64,000 nt of DNA from Rhizobium sp. NRK18 (GTDB lineage: Bacteria; Pseudomonadota; Alphaproteobacteria; Rhizobiales; Rhizobiaceae): positions 248,001 through 312,000 of the forward strand of contig NZ_JANFMV010000004.1 in assembly GCF_024385575.1 (NCBI RefSeq), read 5' to 3'. The number at the start of each line of letters is the position of its first letter. Within the stretch, counting starts at the first letter, position 1. Shown piece by piece: positions 41,597 to 49,140 of the stretch. The notes under the pieces were generated by a model, which saw only the letters and a list, made by a program, of their open reading frames with translations, ran no database searches and was not told the origin of the DNA. A program made the translations under genes and the position numbers.

Positions 41597-42343
41597 ATGA
41601 AGAAGACGCGTCGGCAAGGCGCCAAGGCGACGCCAAAGGCCAACGCCGCCGAAGCCGCGGAGAACGCCAATGACGATGTGACCGAGCGTATTCGCACGAC
41701 GCTCGCAAACGCCATTGGCGAAGGCGCCTTGAAGCCTGGCACAAAAATTCTCGAGGATGCGATTGCAGATCATTTCGGCGTCAGTCGCACGGTCGTGCGC
41801 GGCGCACTCGGCGTGCTCGAAAGCGACCATCTTCTGGAGCGCAAACGAAACCGCGGAACTTTCGTGGCCGAACCGGGCATAGAAGAAGCCAAGGCCCTCT
41901 TCGAGGCCCGCCGCAAGATCGAGAGCGCCATTCTGGAACTGGTCATGGCTCGCGTCACACCGGAGCAACTGGATGCGCTTGGCCGGCTCGCCGACGAGGA
42001 GGAGCACATCCACCATCACGGCGACGAGAAATCGAAAATCGTGCTGTCGGGAAAGTTCCACATCGTGCTGGCGGAACTCGGCGGCAACCCGGTGATGACT
42101 GAGATGCTGTCCAAGATCGTCGCGCGCCTGTCGCTGGTGATGGCGCTCTACGAGGAAGAAAAGCAGGACGATTGCGGCGCAGATCACCATCGCCTGATCA
42201 TATCGGCGTTGAAGGACAAGGATGTGGCCAAGGCACAGGAATTGATGGACCATCACCTCGCCGATATCGAGGGCCGGGTTCGCCTGACCGAGGGACAGGG
42301 CGACCGCCATACATTCATGGCGGTGCTGGAGAACTTTTCCTGA
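41597..42343 (+). CDS. GntR-family transcriptional regulator (FCD type)
   Basis: The 248-residue protein has a lysine/alanine-rich N-terminal extension, a winged helix (ILEDAIADHFGVSRTVVRGALGVLESDHLLERKRNRGTFV, about residues 55-94) and a FCD-type C-terminal domain with several His (EEEHIHHHGDEKS, DHHRLIISAL, DHHLADIEGR). GGAG lies 5 bases before the ATG at 41597, and an inverted repeat lies just upstream; the in-frame ATG at 41546 would place that repeat inside the gene. It ends the SBP-permease-isomerase unit and probably controls that unit. Inducer unknown. Confidence 0.9.
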   Translation: MKKTRRQGAKATPKANAAEAAENANDDVTERIRTTLANAIGEGALKPGTKILEDAIADHFGVSRTVVRGALGVLESDHLLERKRNRGTFVAEPGIEEAKALFEARRKIESAILELVMARVTPEQLDALGRLADEEEHIHHHGDEKSKIVLSGKFHIVLAELGGNPVMTEMLSKIVARLSLVMALYEEEKQDDCGADHHRLIISALKDKDVAKAQELMDHHLADIEGRVRLTEGQGDRHTFMAVLENFS

Positions 42344-42376
42344 CGGTTGAATGGCACGGAGCCAAGGTGGGGCCGG

Positions 42377-43171
42377 TCATTTCGGTCCCAGAATGCCTTC
42401 CATCTGTGTTTCGCTCGGCATCCCGGCGTATGTCTCGATCTTGCCTTCCCCGGTCTTGAAGACGATTGCAGGCGTGCCGCCGAAGCCGAGGTCGGTCATC
42501 AGGGTGGCATTGCGGTCAAGCTTTGCCGCGGTGTCGCCATCCACACTATCCAGCGGGCGTATGCCGCCATCGGCATGCTTGCGCTCATTCTCCGCAAGCG
42601 CCTCTTCCGGTGACTTGGCCTTGAGAATGGCGGCAGCCTTGGCGGGAGAATCCTGGCGGATGACGCCAACCATCACGTGGCGCAACTGGACTTTGCCGCT
42701 GTCGATCCAGGGCCGAGCGGCGAGCCAGAAGCGATTGCAATAGGGACAATTGGGGTCGGTAAAGATATAGACGATGCGCGGAGCATCGGCATCGCCATCC
42801 TGAACCCAGGTGGATGCCTCGAGCTTGGTCCAAGCGGCTTCCGTCAGGGGCTGTTCGACCATCTGCTTCAGCTGCTGCTCGGCCATGTCCTGCCCGTAGG
42901 CATCGACGAGCGTACCGACGACCACGTGTTGGTTGTCGGGGGTCAGATAGATCGCCAGAGGCTGCGAACCGGCCTTGGCGGCGAAGCCTCTGAGACCACC
43001 GGGAACCTGCATCTCCCCCAGGATCCGGATTCCTTGCTGCTCTATTGTCTTGAGGATCTCGGGATAGGCCTTGTCTTCAGCTTCCGCACTCGCTGCCATG
43101 ATGACGCCCAGCAGAAGCGCCACGGGAATTGCCGGAAATGGCCTGGAACGTTGAAGTGCTTTCAACAGCAT
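42377..43171 (-). CDS. DsbG/DsbC-like periplasmic thiol:disulfide interchange protein
   Basis: The 264-residue protein has a signal peptide (FPAIPVALLLGVIMAASAEA), an N-terminal dimerisation-like domain and a thioredoxin domain with redox motif DPNCPYC (Cys142 and Cys145) and the cis-Pro GGTPAIVF. This matches DsbG/DsbC isomerases that rescue wrongly oxidised periplasmic proteins. AAAGGATCGCATC precedes the ATG. It lies 45 bp downstream of the L,D-transpeptidase gene, in the same orientation, so the two probably form a unit. DsbG of E. coli is known to protect L,D-transpeptidases, which gives this pairing functional sense. Confidence 0.88.
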   Translation of the reverse strand: MLLKALQRSRPFPAIPVALLLGVIMAASAEAEDKAYPEILKTIEQQGIRILGEMQVPGGLRGFAAKAGSQPLAIYLTPDNQHVVVGTLVDAYGQDMAEQQLKQMVEQPLTEAAWTKLEASTWVQDGDADAPRIVYIFTDPNCPYCNRFWLAARPWIDSGKVQLRHVMVGVIRQDSPAKAAAILKAKSPEEALAENERKHADGGIRPLDSVDGDTAAKLDRNATLMTDLGFGGTPAIVFKTGEGKIETYAGMPSETQMEGILGPK

Positions 43172-43216
43172 GATGCGATCCTTTGATGGTCTGATGTGGG
43201 ATGGTGGGTAAGGTGA

Positions 43217-43960
43217 TCAGGCCCCTGCGGGGCTGAGTACGACGACATCGGCGCCCGGCCGAACCTGGCTGTAGAGGTCGATGACGTCCTGGTTCAGCAT
43301 CCGTATGCAGCCGGACGATGCGGCGGTTCCGATCGTCCAGGGTTCGTTGGTCCCATGGATGCGATAAAGCGTGTCCTTGCCGTCCTTGACCAGATACATC
43401 GCCCGCGCGCCCAGAGGATTCTTGTCACTGCCGTCCATGCCTTGGGCCCACTTGCCGTAGCGGGCGGGGTCACGTTTGAGCATGTCGGGCGTGGGCGTCC
43501 AGCGCGGCCATTGACGCTTGAAGCCGATATGGGCGGTGCCGCTGAATTCGAAGCCGGCCTTGCCGACACCGACGCCGTAGCGGATGGCTTTTCCGTTTCT
43601 CTTGATCAGATAGAGAAAGCGATTCTGGGGATCCAAAACGATGGTCCCCGGCGGATGCTCGGTCTTGTAGTCGACGGTCTGCTTCAGAAACTTCCGGCCG
43701 ATCCGCTGCGTATCGACGGCGGGGACGGGAAAGGGTTCGCCGCCAAGCGCCTTGTAACGCTCAAGGCCGGATGAGCGTGGTTCGGCTGCCGGCGGTTGAA
43801 AGGCGGGGGAAGCGGCAGGGCTGGTCGTCGACGGAGTGGAAACGCAGGAAACGAGACCGATCGAAAGCAATCCGAAGGCAACCAGGGTCTTCAGCCGCTT
43901 TATATGGATACGGCTGCCGTGATCGGCAGATAGGGGGCAGGATGACAAGGGTGGGGACAT
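43217..43960 (-). CDS. L,D-transpeptidase (YkuD family) lipoprotein
   Basis: The 247-residue protein has a hydrophobic N-terminus ending in the lipobox-like LVSC, so it is probably a lipoprotein. The YkuD domain follows, with RIHGTNEPWTIG and catalytic SSGCIRM. It would make 3-3 cross-links or attach proteins to peptidoglycan in the periplasm. The frame opens with a GTG at 43999; the ATG at 43960 is chosen for a compact lipoprotein signal, although its ribosome binding site is distant. A CTTAAG-N5-CTTAAG box lies about 50 bp upstream. A decayed paralogue is at 48031-48390. Confidence 0.85.
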   Translation of the reverse strand: MSPPLSSCPLSADHGSRIHIKRLKTLVAFGLLSIGLVSCVSTPSTTSPAASPAFQPPAAEPRSSGLERYKALGGEPFPVPAVDTQRIGRKFLKQTVDYKTEHPPGTIVLDPQNRFLYLIKRNGKAIRYGVGVGKAGFEFSGTAHIGFKRQWPRWTPTPDMLKRDPARYGKWAQGMDGSDKNPLGARAMYLVKDGKDTLYRIHGTNEPWTIGTAASSGCIRMLNQDVIDLYSQVRPGADVVVLSPAGA

Positions 43961-44012
43961 GTCGAGCAAGACGCTCCTGGTGAGGTTTACCGGCCCCACT
44001 TCTCTGCGTCAC

Positions 44013-44029
44013 CTTAAGGCTGCCTTAAG
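44013..44029. promoter_or_regulatory. CTTAAG-N5-CTTAAG box upstream of the L,D-transpeptidase/dsbG unit
   Basis: Two perfect CTTAAG hexamers (44013-44018 and 44024-44029) are separated by GCTGC, giving an 11-bp repeat period. The same hexamers and spacing occur at 46136-46152. The layout equals the PmrA/QseB-type box of OmpR-family regulators. The adjacent two-component regulator (45430-46089) is the likely binder. Confidence 0.65.
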
Positions 44030-44065
44030 ACCGGCCTATGCTCCTGTGGCATTGCGGGCAGTCGC

Positions 44066-45433
44066 TCATGCTTTTGAAACCGGCAGTTCCAGGCAAACGC
44101 AGAAACCTGCCTGTCTCCCGAACGACAGGCGCCCACCAAGCTTTGTCAGAGCCATTTCGACAATTGCAAGACCGAGGCCGCTTCCGAGCGTGTTTGCGCT
44201 GTTGCCGCGCTGGAACCGCGCCTTCAGACGTTGCTCGTCCTTCTCATCGATACCGGCTCCGGTATCGCACACAGAAATCGTGGTGCCAGCCGCGGTCTGC
44301 TTGCCCATGATCCGGACGGATGAATTCCGCGGCGCATATTGCAGGGCATTTTCGATGACATTGCGCAGGGCCAGCCGCAAGAGGGTCTTGTCTGCCACGC
44401 TGACGGCCAAGTCCTCTGCAAATTCGCTTTCAACCGTAATCTCCCTCGACGAAACGAGGACCGCCATTTCGCCGCGCAGCTCTTCGACCATGGCATAGAC
44501 CGCCACTGTTTCCGATGCCGAAGACTTGTCCAGCGAATCAACGGCTGCGAGGTCTATAAGCTGGCGAACGAGGCGCCCCGTCCGATCGACGCTGAGCGAG
44601 ATCTGCTTGAGGGCATTGGCGCGGACCTCGTGACTATCACTGCGAAGGGCCACCTGGGCCTGGGTCTTCAAACCCGATAACGGTGTCTTCAGCTCGTGCG
44701 CCGCATAAGCGATGAAGGTCTTCTCCCGTTCGCGGGCCGCCTCCACGCGTTGGAACAAGGCGCTCAGGGAGCCGAGCAAAGGCCTGATCTCCCGAGGCGC
44801 TCCGCTGTCGTCCACGGGGTGCAGTTCGTCGGCCGAGCGCAGAGATAGGGCGTCGGCAACTTGCCGTAGCGGTGAAAGACCGCGCCCGACACTCAACCAG
44901 ATCAACCCGGCGAGGATGGGCAGGATCGCCAGTGCCGGGACGAGCTGGCCCTTGATGACGTCACCCACCAGCTTTTCGCGAATCTCGATGCTATCGCCAA
45001 CGAGGACCCTCACACCGAGCTCGGGATTGACCACGGCATAGACGCGCCAGCGCTCGCCGTTGACGAGCTTTTCGGCGAATCCGCTTTCGTGATCGGCGAG
45101 CGACGTCGTGGGAGCACTTTCCGACCGGCCGACCAGGTCACCCTTGAGAGACCAGATCTGGCAGGACAATTGCCGGATATAGTCGCCCGCATGTACATCG
45201 AAGCCTTCGGGTGCGGCGGCGGCCTGCGCCACATCGGCCGCTGCCGCCACGTCGATATGGTGGTCGGTAATCAGCGAGCTCACCATGCGCGCCGCCTCCG
45301 TCAGCCGGGCGTCGAGCACGCGCTCGACTTCGCGCTGCGTGCTGACATAGGTCCAGAGCACGGCCAGCAGCCATACGGCACCCGTCGCCGCAAGCAGAAT
45401 GAGAAAAAGCCGGAGCCGGATGGAACGCATCAT
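44066..45433 (-). CDS. Sensor histidine kinase (QseC/PmrB-like)
   Basis: The 455-residue membrane sensor has two membrane segments (LFLILLAATGAVWLLAVLW and LVPALAILPILAGLIWLSVG) flanking a periplasmic domain. A HAMP-like linker, the phospho-acceptor His in YAAHELKTPLSGL, the N box LALRNVIENALQYAP, DTGAGID and GSGLGLAIV follow. It overlaps the response-regulator gene by 4 bp. Periplasmic sensing by a QseC/PmrB-type sensor and control of a thiol/cell-wall module suggest it senses envelope state; the signal is unknown. Confidence 0.92.
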   Translation of the reverse strand: MMRSIRLRLFLILLAATGAVWLLAVLWTYVSTQREVERVLDARLTEAARMVSSLITDHHIDVAAAADVAQAAAAPEGFDVHAGDYIRQLSCQIWSLKGDLVGRSESAPTTSLADHESGFAEKLVNGERWRVYAVVNPELGVRVLVGDSIEIREKLVGDVIKGQLVPALAILPILAGLIWLSVGRGLSPLRQVADALSLRSADELHPVDDSGAPREIRPLLGSLSALFQRVEAAREREKTFIAYAAHELKTPLSGLKTQAQVALRSDSHEVRANALKQISLSVDRTGRLVRQLIDLAAVDSLDKSSASETVAVYAMVEELRGEMAVLVSSREITVESEFAEDLAVSVADKTLLRLALRNVIENALQYAPRNSSVRIMGKQTAAGTTISVCDTGAGIDEKDEQRLKARFQRGNSANTLGSGLGLAIVEMALTKLGGRLSFGRQAGFCVCLELPVSKA

Positions 45434-46089
45434 TGCCTCCCCATGCGGTAGCCGACACCGCGAACGGTTTCGATCGAGGTGGCGCCCAGCTTATGGCGCA
45501 GCTTGTGCACATGGACCTCGATCGTGTTGCTCTCGATCTCTTCCTGCCAGCCATAAAGCCTGGCTTCCAGGATCTGCTTGGAGTGAACCATGGTCGGATT
45601 TTCCATCAATGCCAAAAGGACGGCAAATTCCCGCCGCGACAGGCTAATGACGTCGCCGCCTTTCAGAACCTCCATGCTGGCCGGATCCAGGGTTATTCCT
45701 TCCCATGTCAGCTGCGGTGTCGCTCGTCCTTCGGCGCGCCGGGTGATGGCGCGCAGCCGTGCCGCGACTTCGTCGAGGTCGAAGGGTTTTCCGAGATAGT
45801 CGTCGGCGCCGGCGTCGAGACCATCAACGCGATCGATCACCGCATCCTTGGCCGTCAACAGAAGAACGGGCGTACGGTTGCTGGCGGCGCGCATCCGGCG
45901 AAGCAGATCCAGTCCGGATCCATCCGGCAGCATGCGGTCGAGCACGATGGCATCAAAGGTATCGCTCTCGATCGCTGCCTGCGCATCGGAAAGCGTGCTG
46001 ACGGTGTCTGCAGAGAAGCCGGCGAGGCCAAGCCCCACCTTCAAACCGTCGAGCAGAACCGCGTCGTCTTCGATGACAAGGATACGCAT
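45430..46089 (-). CDS. OmpR/PhoB-family response regulator
   Basis: The 219-residue regulator has a receiver domain with phospho-acceptor Asp51 (IVLDRMLPDGSG) and conserved Lys in DYLGKPFD, and a winged-helix DNA-binding domain (SLSRREFAVLLALMENP, IEVHVHKLRHKLGATSIETVRGVGYRM). The ATG at 46089 has GGAGG 4 bases upstream; the frame extends to 46176 without support. It is divergent from dsbD. CTTAAG-N5-CTTAAG boxes at 46136 and 44013 are its likely targets, since PmrA/QseB relatives recognise just this layout. Confidence 0.92.
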   Translation of the reverse strand: MRILVIEDDAVLLDGLKVGLGLAGFSADTVSTLSDAQAAIESDTFDAIVLDRMLPDGSGLDLLRRMRAASNRTPVLLLTAKDAVIDRVDGLDAGADDYLGKPFDLDEVAARLRAITRRAEGRATPQLTWEGITLDPASMEVLKGGDVISLSRREFAVLLALMENPTMVHSKQILEARLYGWQEEIESNTIEVHVHKLRHKLGATSIETVRGVGYRMGRQ

Positions 46090-46135
46090 CACACCTCCGT
46101 GAGAACAATGTCGTTTCAAGCCTTGGTCTGTCCAG

Positions 46136-46152
46136 CTTAAGCCTGCCTTAAG
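46136..46152. promoter_or_regulatory. CTTAAG-N5-CTTAAG box between the regulator gene and dsbD
   Basis: CTTAAG at 46136-46141 and 46147-46152 with CCTGC between, in the divergent gap between the response regulator (start 46089) and dsbD (start 46202). The position allows both autoregulation and dsbD control. It mirrors the 44013-44029 box. Confidence 0.65.
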
Positions 46153-46201
46153 CTGCCCCGCAGAAACGGCACACATTCACTGCGTAACGAGGAATGATGG
46201 A

Positions 46202-48031
46202 ATGCAGCTCTTGAGGCACCTGGCGGTCTTCGTCTCCGTTTTGCTCCTTGCCGGCATCGCGATCGCCCAGAATGCGCCCCTCCAGATGGACGAGGCGTTT
46301 CGGCCTTCCCTGTCACGAATCTCCACCACCGAAGTTGCCGTCACATGGCAGATCGAACCTGGCTACTATCTCTATCGGGAGTATCTCTCCGCCAAAAGTG
46401 GCGATGGCAGCCCGCTGAAACTGGAGACGCCCGATGGCAAGATCAAGGACGATCCGGGCTTTGGATCGACGGAGGTCTACTACGACACCGCCAGGGCGAC
46501 GCTCGTCAGTGAGGCTTCGACGGTCGAGTTGACCTATCAAGGCTGCCAGGACGGCGGGCTCTGCTATCCGCCCGTGACGAAAACGATAGACATGGCCAGC
46601 CTGCAGTTCAGGAATTCCCGGCCCGCAAGCGCGGTTTCTGCGCCGCCGTCGAACGCATCACACGGCGGATGGTCGTCGTTCAGCTCCCGAAAGCCGGATT
46701 TTGCGCTCGCACAGGACGAAGCGTCGAGCGGTGTCGATGGACTCCTGGCGCGCGGCGGCCTGCCTCTGCTCCTGGTTGGCTTTGTGGGTTTCGGCGTGCT
46801 TCTGGCGTTCACCCCGTGCGTCTTTCCGATGTATCCGATCGTTGTCGCCATGCTGTCGCGTGAAGGCGAGGCCCTCTCGCCCAAACGCGGTCTTGCGCTT
46901 TCAGGCGTCTATGTCGGGGCGCTTGCACTGGCCTTCGGGGTGTTCGGCATGGTCGCGGCCTGGTCTGGGCAAAACCTGCAATTTGCCCTGCAGTCAACAG
47001 CGGCGACCATCGTCATTGCCGGCCTGTTTCTGATCCTCGCTTTCTCCAATTTTGGACTGTTCGAGATCCGGTTGCCGACGGCGCTCGGCAATCGGCTGTC
47101 GTCCGGCACTCGCCGAGGCGGGTCGTTGGGTGGGGCTGCGGTTCTCGGTTTTTCCTCCGCACTCCTCATCGGCCCCTGTGTCACGGCGCCACTTGCCGGC
47201 GCGCTTCTCTACATCGCTCGCACCGGCGATGTCCTCATCGGGGCGGCCGCGCTGTTCGCGCTTGGACTTGGCAAAGGCCTCCCCCTGATCGTGATGGCTA
47301 CGCTCGGCGGCAAGGCACTGCCGCGTGCCGGGGCGTGGATGGCAAGCATCCGCTCCGCCTTCGGCTTCGGCTTCATCGCAACGACGATCTGGATGGTTAG
47401 CCCTCTTCTTCCTGAAACGCTGACGCTTTTCGCCTGGGCGTGCCTGGCCGTATCGGTCGGAGTGTTCCTCTGGCAGATGCGGGTTGAAACTGCGTCTCAC
47501 GGCGCCGCCGTCGTCTCGCGATCTGTGGCCACCGTTTCGATCGTCTGGGGAGCCCTGCTGCTCGTCGGCGTCGGTCTCGGTGCACATGATCCGCTTGCCC
47601 CTCTCAAGCCGCTCACGATGAGGGCAGAGGTCGGAAAGACAACCACGAACGAAATCACGAAATCGGACTTTGACGCCGTCGCCTCGCCGCAAGCACCGAA
47701 TGCGGTGCTGGCCGAAGCTTCGGCCGAGAACAGGCCGAGCCTCGTCTATGTGACCGCGAATTGGTGCGTCACCTGCCGCGCCATAGAGCGGACCGTTCTG
47801 CCGGACGAGAGCGTCTCTGCGGCTCTCGATGGCGCGCGCCTGCTGACCATCGACATGACCGTGTCCTCTCCAGAGACCGACGAACTCCTGAAGTCCCTCC
47901 ACGCCATCGGTCCGCCGACGATGATCTTCTTCGACCGAAAAAGGCAGGAAGTGGCCGGAACGCGCCTGGTGGGCGACGTGACGGTCGAAAAGCTGGCCGC
48001 TTCCGGCCTGGCGGCCAAAGGGACGCCCTGA
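46202..48031 (+). CDS. dsbD: Thiol:disulfide interchange protein DsbD
   Basis: The 609-residue protein has a signal peptide, an N-terminal periplasmic domain with the redox Cys pair GCQDGGLCYPP, a membrane domain of about eight segments with FTPCVFPMYP and LIGPCVTAPL, and a C-terminal thioredoxin domain with NWCVTC. This full set moves electrons from cytoplasmic thioredoxin to periplasmic DsbC/DsbG-like proteins. It is divergent from the two-component system. Its stop overlaps the start of the truncated transpeptidase gene (TGATG), and a DsbA/DsbC-like gene follows, so its redox partners are encoded on both sides. Confidence 0.92.
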   Translation: MQLLRHLAVFVSVLLLAGIAIAQNAPLQMDEAFRPSLSRISTTEVAVTWQIEPGYYLYREYLSAKSGDGSPLKLETPDGKIKDDPGFGSTEVYYDTARATLVSEASTVELTYQGCQDGGLCYPPVTKTIDMASLQFRNSRPASAVSAPPSNASHGGWSSFSSRKPDFALAQDEASSGVDGLLARGGLPLLLVGFVGFGVLLAFTPCVFPMYPIVVAMLSREGEALSPKRGLALSGVYVGALALAFGVFGMVAAWSGQNLQFALQSTAATIVIAGLFLILAFSNFGLFEIRLPTALGNRLSSGTRRGGSLGGAAVLGFSSALLIGPCVTAPLAGALLYIARTGDVLIGAAALFALGLGKGLPLIVMATLGGKALPRAGAWMASIRSAFGFGFIATTIWMVSPLLPETLTLFAWACLAVSVGVFLWQMRVETASHGAAVVSRSVATVSIVWGALLLVGVGLGAHDPLAPLKPLTMRAEVGKTTTNEITKSDFDAVASPQAPNAVLAEASAENRPSLVYVTANWCVTCRAIERTVLPDESVSAALDGARLLTIDMTVSSPETDELLKSLHAIGPPTMIFFDRKRQEVAGTRLVGDVTVEKLAASGLAAKGTP

Positions 48032-48390
48032 TGGATGTCGTGACACTGGGGCCGCGGATTTCTCTCCTGCTTGCCGCCCGCTCGCAGCCGACGGGCACAT
48101 CGTCCAAGCCATCTCCACCGCCTGTCTATCCGCGGGCGCAGGCTATATATGGCGAGAGACAGTATGGCGAGGACACCATTCCTGCGGTGGATGTGTCGAA
48201 GATTGATCCGCGCAACATTCGCCAGATCGTCAATCATCGCGGCTCCGGTGCGCCCGGCACGATCGTCGTCGACCCCCATGCCCGCATTCATTATCTGTAC
48301 CAGGATATCATCGATCTCTACGCCCGCGTTCCGGAAGGGTCCAGGATGGTTGTCCTCACTGCTAAAGAATCCGGAAAGGGAGAATTCTGA
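48031..48390 (+). pseudogene. L,D-transpeptidase copy with an in-frame deletion of its catalytic core
   Basis: The 119-residue frame parallels the full L,D-transpeptidase at 43217-43960. PAVDVSKIDPRNIRQIVNHR and PGTIVVDPHARIHYLY match the N-terminal part; QDIIDLYARVPEGSRMVVL matches the C-terminal end. About 103 residues between, including the whole HG...SSGCIR active site, are missing at about 48298-48303. The frame is preserved. The start overlaps the dsbD stop and the stop overlaps the next start, so the frame is still translated in the operon. It cannot be a transpeptidase and may survive as spacer or coupling frame. No signal peptide is evident. Confidence 0.8.
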
Positions 48391-49001
48391 TGATGAAGCG
48401 TCGCACAATACTGACATCTGCCCTCGCCTTCGGCGCCCTGACGGTCTTCGACAGCCGTCTGGCCCTCGGACAACAGCTGTCGAAGGACGCGGTCTTCAAG
48501 GACAAGGACGCGCCATTTCTCGGCAATCCGAAAGGCAATGTCACGGTTGTCGAGTTCTTCGACTATCAGTGCCCCTATTGCAAGAAGGCATATCCGACCG
48601 TGAAAAAGGTCATAGAAAGGGACGGCAATGTGAAGCTGATCATGAAGGACTGGCCGATCTTCGGCGATGCCTCGATCTTCGCGGCCCAGGCGGTTCTGGG
48701 CGCTGCCCAGATCGGCAAGTACGAGATTGCTTTGGATGCCCTCATGAAGACCGGGGGCCGGCTGACACATGATGACATCGAGAATACGCTGACGGGCGTC
48801 GGCTTATCCATGGATGAAATCGCTGCTGCCGTGAACAAGCACGTTGACAAGATCTCGGGACTGCTGGATCGCAATTACGCCCAGGCCACGGCCTTCAACT
48901 TCGCGGGCACCCCCGCCTTCGTGATCGGGTCGAACCTTTACCCCGGCGTGCTCGATGAAAAGGGGCTCGTTGATGCGATCGGGCGCGCCCGCCGGAGCTG
49001 A
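48390..49001 (+). CDS. DsbA-family thioredoxin-fold oxidoreductase
   Basis: The 203-residue protein has an N-terminal signal sequence (KRRTILTSALAFGALTVFDSRLALG), the redox motif DYQCPYC (Cys61 and Cys64) and cis-Pro AGTPAFVIG. It matches the short DsbA-like periplasmic thioredoxin group (Com1/BdbD type). AGGGAG lies 7 bases before the start, which overlaps the stop of the decayed transpeptidase frame. Together with DsbD and DsbG-like proteins it forms a local disulfide relay. Whether it acts as oxidase or reductase cannot be told. Confidence 0.9.
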   Translation: MMKRRTILTSALAFGALTVFDSRLALGQQLSKDAVFKDKDAPFLGNPKGNVTVVEFFDYQCPYCKKAYPTVKKVIERDGNVKLIMKDWPIFGDASIFAAQAVLGAAQIGKYEIALDALMKTGGRLTHDDIENTLTGVGLSMDEIAAAVNKHVDKISGLLDRNYAQATAFNFAGTPAFVIGSNLYPGVLDEKGLVDAIGRARRS

Positions 49002-49028
49002 ACGCGTCCATCCTGCGGAAAGAGTGAA

Positions 49029-49049
49029 CCGGCGGAGTTTTACCGCCGG
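49029..49049 (+). terminator. Candidate hairpin after the dsbD operon
   Basis: CCGGCGG, AGTTTTA, CCGCCGG is a 7-bp stem 27 bases past the stop at 49001. A second small hairpin (CCGAAA/TTTCGG, 49070-49082) followed by TCTTTAAG lies just beyond. Neither has a long T tract. Confidence 0.45.
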
Positions 49050-49140
49050 AGCCACAACAGCCGAGAAAGCCGAAAGTTTCGGTCTTTAAGAAACAACACT
49101 CACGACGGTAAATCCCCGACGCTCTGAACGGCTATAATGG

